Positions 61,992 to 64,000 of a stretch of DNA of 64,000 nucleotides are shown here, piece after piece. The notes under the pieces are model-generated. The model saw only the letters and a list, made by a program, of their open reading frames with translations, ran no database searches and had not been told where the DNA came from. The position numbers and the translations under genes were made by a program. The stretch is from Burkholderiales bacterium. GTDB taxonomy: Bacteria; Pseudomonadota; Gammaproteobacteria; Burkholderiales; SG8-41. Positions within the stretch are counted from its first letter, which is position 1. The number at the start of each line of letters is the position of its first letter. The DNA is taken from NCBI GenBank assembly GCA_030684405.1, contig JAUXYA010000032.1, positions 172,992 to 236,991 on the forward strand, read 5' to 3'.

Positions 61992-62752
61992 CGCGCATCA
62001 TCGCAATCACCAACCAGAAAGGTGGCGTTGGCAAGACCACGACTGGCGTAAATCTCGCGGCGAGCCTGGCGGCGACCCAGCGCCGCGTGCTGCTGGTGGA
62101 CCTCGACCCACAGGGCAATGCGACCATGGGCAGCGGCATCGACAAGCGGGCCCTCGAAGCAACGGTGTACCAGGTGCTGCTCGGAGAAAAGAACGTCGCT
62201 GATGTGCGCCAGCGCGCGCAGGCCGGGTACGACGTATTGCCGGCCAATCGCGAATTGGCCGGCGCCGAGGTCGAACTGATCGAAATCGACCAGCGAGAAA
62301 CGCGGCTGAAGGACGCGCTGGCTGAAGTCGCCACTGAGTATGATTTCATCCTGATCGACTGTCCGCCGGCGCTGAACTTGCTGACCGTCAACGGTCTGAC
62401 GGCGGCGCAGGCGGTGATGATTCCGATGCAGTGCGAGTACTACGCGCTGGAAGGCCTGTCGGATCTGGTTGGCACGATCAAGCGCGTACGCGCCCATCTC
62501 AATCCCACGCTCGAAATCGAGGGCCTGTTGCGCACGATGTACGACCCGCGCAATACGCTGGCGCAGCAGGTTTCGGCACAGCTGTTGCAGCACTTTGGCG
62601 ACAAGGTGTACCGCACGGTTATTCCGCGCAATGTGCGCCTGGCCGAAGCACCGAGCCACGGGTTGCCGGCGCTGGAATTTGACCGTAATTCCAAAGGGGC
62701 GCAGGCCTATCTTGCGCTGGCCGGCGAGATGCTTAACCGCGCGTCTGAATAA
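61988..62752 (+). CDS. parA: Chromosome partitioning ATPase ParA (Soj)
   Basis: 254 residues from the ATG overlapping the rsmG stop; an upstream extension inside rsmG was rejected. Deviant Walker A K-G-G-V-G-K-T-T, L-D-P-Q-G-N-A-T, and D-C-P-P-A-L identify a small chromosomal ParA. ParA-ATP on the nucleoid pulls ParB-parS complexes. parB is 22 bases downstream. Confidence 0.95.
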   Translation: MTRIIAITNQKGGVGKTTTGVNLAASLAATQRRVLLVDLDPQGNATMGSGIDKRALEATVYQVLLGEKNVADVRQRAQAGYDVLPANRELAGAEVELIEIDQRETRLKDALAEVATEYDFILIDCPPALNLLTVNGLTAAQAVMIPMQCEYYALEGLSDLVGTIKRVRAHLNPTLEIEGLLRTMYDPRNTLAQQVSAQLLQHFGDKVYRTVIPRNVRLAEAPSHGLPALEFDRNSKGAQAYLALAGEMLNRASE

Positions 62753-62774
62753 GTATCTGATTAAAAGGATTTTT

Positions 62775-63635
62775 ATGGTTAGGCCGAAAGGATTGGGACG
62801 GGGACTTGATGCACTGCTTGGCGGCAGTGAAAGTACGCCACCGCGCACCACCACCGGCGATACCGTGACCACCTTGCCGGTTGCCGCGCTGCAGCCAGGC
62901 AAGTACCAGCCGCGCACGCATATGGACGCGGAAGCGCTGGACGCACTGGCGGCCTCGATCAGGGCGCAGGGCGTGATGCAACCTATCCTGGTGCGGTCCG
63001 TGGGTAACGGCAAGCATGAAATCATCGCCGGCGAGCGGCGCTGGCGAGCGGCGCGGATTGCGGGACTTTCAAGCGTGCCAGTGCTGGTGCGCGCCGTGCC
63101 GGACCAGCAGGCACTCGCAGTGGCGCTGATTGAGAACATCCAGCGCGAAGACCTCAACGCGCTGGAAGAAGCCGTCGGTATCGAGCGCCTGATCAAGGAA
63201 TTTGCGCTGACACATCAGGCCGTAGCCGATGCCATCGGCAAGTCGCGGGCCGCGGTGACTAATTTGTTGCGCCTGCTTGAGTTGGCGCCACCCGTGAAAG
63301 AGCTGCTCGGCGAGGGCAGAATCGAAATGGGCCATGCCCGCGCATTGCTGGCTTTGCCGGTGGAACGCCAGATTGCTCTGGCAAGGGAAGCTGCGGAACA
63401 GGGCTGGTCGGTGCGCGAGGTCGAACGCCGGGTCGGCACAACGATGACGACGGCCAAGTTTTCCCGCCGTCCTGCCCGCCCGGATCGCGATGTCGCTAGG
63501 CTGGAGGAGGAGGTTTCCGCACGCCTCGGTACTACGGTGAAAATTCGGGCAGCTTCGCGCAAGGGCAGTGGCAAGTTGGTCATTGCATACGGGTCGTTGG
63601 ATCAACTCGATGCCCTGCTGACGAAACTTCAGTAA
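62775..63635 (+). CDS. parB: Chromosome partitioning protein ParB (Spo0J)
   Basis: 286 residues. The N-terminal ParA-stimulating K-G-L-G-R-G-L-D-A-L-L, the CTP-binding box G-E-R-R-W-R-A, E-N-I-Q-R-E-D-L-N, a helix-turn-helix and a C-terminal dimer domain are present. It binds the two parS sites upstream of mnmG and spreads as a CTP-dependent clamp. AT-rich 22-base gap from parA with AAGGA before the ATG. Confidence 0.95.
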   Translation: MVRPKGLGRGLDALLGGSESTPPRTTTGDTVTTLPVAALQPGKYQPRTHMDAEALDALAASIRAQGVMQPILVRSVGNGKHEIIAGERRWRAARIAGLSSVPVLVRAVPDQQALAVALIENIQREDLNALEEAVGIERLIKEFALTHQAVADAIGKSRAAVTNLLRLLELAPPVKELLGEGRIEMGHARALLALPVERQIALAREAAEQGWSVREVERRVGTTMTTAKFSRRPARPDRDVARLEEEVSARLGTTVKIRAASRKGSGKLVIAYGSLDQLDALLTKLQ

Positions 63636-63654
63636 AGCGCTGTCAAATCAAAAT

Positions 63655-63684
63655 TGACGCAATAACAGCGCGGGTTGTAAAATT
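63655..63684 (+). promoter_or_regulatory. Candidate promoter of the atp operon
   Basis: A -35 TTGACG (63655-63660) and a -10 TAAAAT (63679-63684) are 18 bases apart, in the 151-base gap between parB and atpI. The hexamers are near consensus; position fits the atp operon. Confidence 0.5.
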
Positions 63685-63786
63685 GAAAGATTTCCACCCC
63701 CGGATTATTGCGGTGCGACAGGGGCACTTGACCGAGGGGCCAGCGACACGCTGGTGCGGCACTGCGCAAGAAAAAGGGGTGGATGC

Positions 63787-64000
63787 ATGACCGTCCTCGT
63801 GGTTGCCGGTCTGCAGCTGGTCTTTGCGGTACTGGCGGGTGTGCTTGCATGGGCATTTGGCAGCGCGGCGATGGCGCAGTCAGTAGTAACGGGCGGCAGT
63901 TGTGCCCTTGCAGGAACGCTGGCCTATGCGGCTTGCCAGCGCATGGTTCCCGGCAGCAGCGCCTCGCGCCTGATGTGGGGCCACATGCTGGGGGAAATGT
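63787..64000 (+). CDS. atpI: ATP synthase subunit I (AtpI-like; N-terminal part, runs off the right edge)
   Basis: 71 codons are visible. The sequence opens with a membrane helix (V-V-A-G-L-Q-L-V-F-A-V-L-A-G-V-L-A-W) and a second (S-C-A-L-A-G-T-L-A-Y-A-A), as expected for AtpI, the first gene of many F0F1 operons. ATG at 63787 follows AAAAAGGGG. Its position after parB supports the call; the sequence alone is not very diagnostic. Confidence 0.7.
   Translation, partial: MTVLVVAGLQLVFAVLAGVLAWAFGSAAMAQSVVTGGSCALAGTLAYAACQRMVPGSSASRLMWGHMLGEM

Overview
The window looks like G+C-rich betaproteobacterial chromosome, probably Burkholderiales or a close relative. This is inferred from gene content and order: a dnaA-dnaN-gyrB / rpmH-rnpA-yidC-mnmE-mnmG-rsmG-parA-parB-atpI core, an ntrY-ntrX pair attached to def-fmt-rsmB, a tkt-gap-pgk-pyk-fba operon, and two Bug-type solute-binding proteins. 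I see no tRNA, rRNA, CRISPR array, transposase or phage gene, and no gene-free stretch longer than 300 bases (the longest, about 200, flank dnaA).

Layout. 1-9.4 kb: minus-strand amgK-murU-(unknown)-pepP-ubiH (cell-wall sugar recycling, peptidase, ubiquinone synthesis), divergent from plus-strand lptD-surA-pdxA-rsmA. 9.4-13.7 kb: minus-strand gloA and rubredoxin, then plus-strand thiD-thiE-hemL and a 23S pseudouridine synthase. 13.8-17.4 kb: two tandem exported paralogues of unknown function, a small membrane protein, an SDR and a DUF3565 protein. 17.5-30.2 kb: an all-minus accessory block with an LpxR-like deacylase, an enolase-superfamily enzyme, two divergent carboxyltransferase paralogues, two Bug proteins, an acyl-CoA dehydrogenase, a two-subunit aconitase-X dehydratase, a cupin and an amidohydrolase. 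30.3-38.4 kb: a CobW GTPase, then fba, pyk, pgk, gap and tkt. 38.5-45.3 kb: def-fmt-rsmB-DUF4390-ntrY-ntrX. 45.4-50.3 kb, plus strand: a LysM protein, dprA and topoisomerase III. 50.4-55.5 kb, minus strand: dnaA-dnaN-gyrB. 55.7-64 kb, plus strand: rpmH to atpI, with two parS sites in the mnmG leader.

Genes diverge from the dnaA/rpmH gap (55.5-55.7 kb), as expected near a replication origin, but I could not find canonical DnaA boxes there. The parS sites and parA-parB mark the origin-proximal segregation locus.

The accessory block at 18.5-30.2 kb is the least conventional part. It reads as a catabolic cluster for an unidentified organic acid: periplasmic capture (Bug proteins), hydrolysis (amidohydrolase), dehydration or isomerisation (aconitase X, enolase-superfamily enzyme) and acyl-CoA steps (dehydrogenase, carboxyltransferase-like proteins). 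It contains no regulator, CoA ligase, biotin carboxylase or TctA/TctB permease. Two promoter regions with palindromic operator-like sequences (about 24.2 and 30.2 kb) and a 107-bp multi-stem quasi-palindrome (19.75-19.85 kb) lie inside it.
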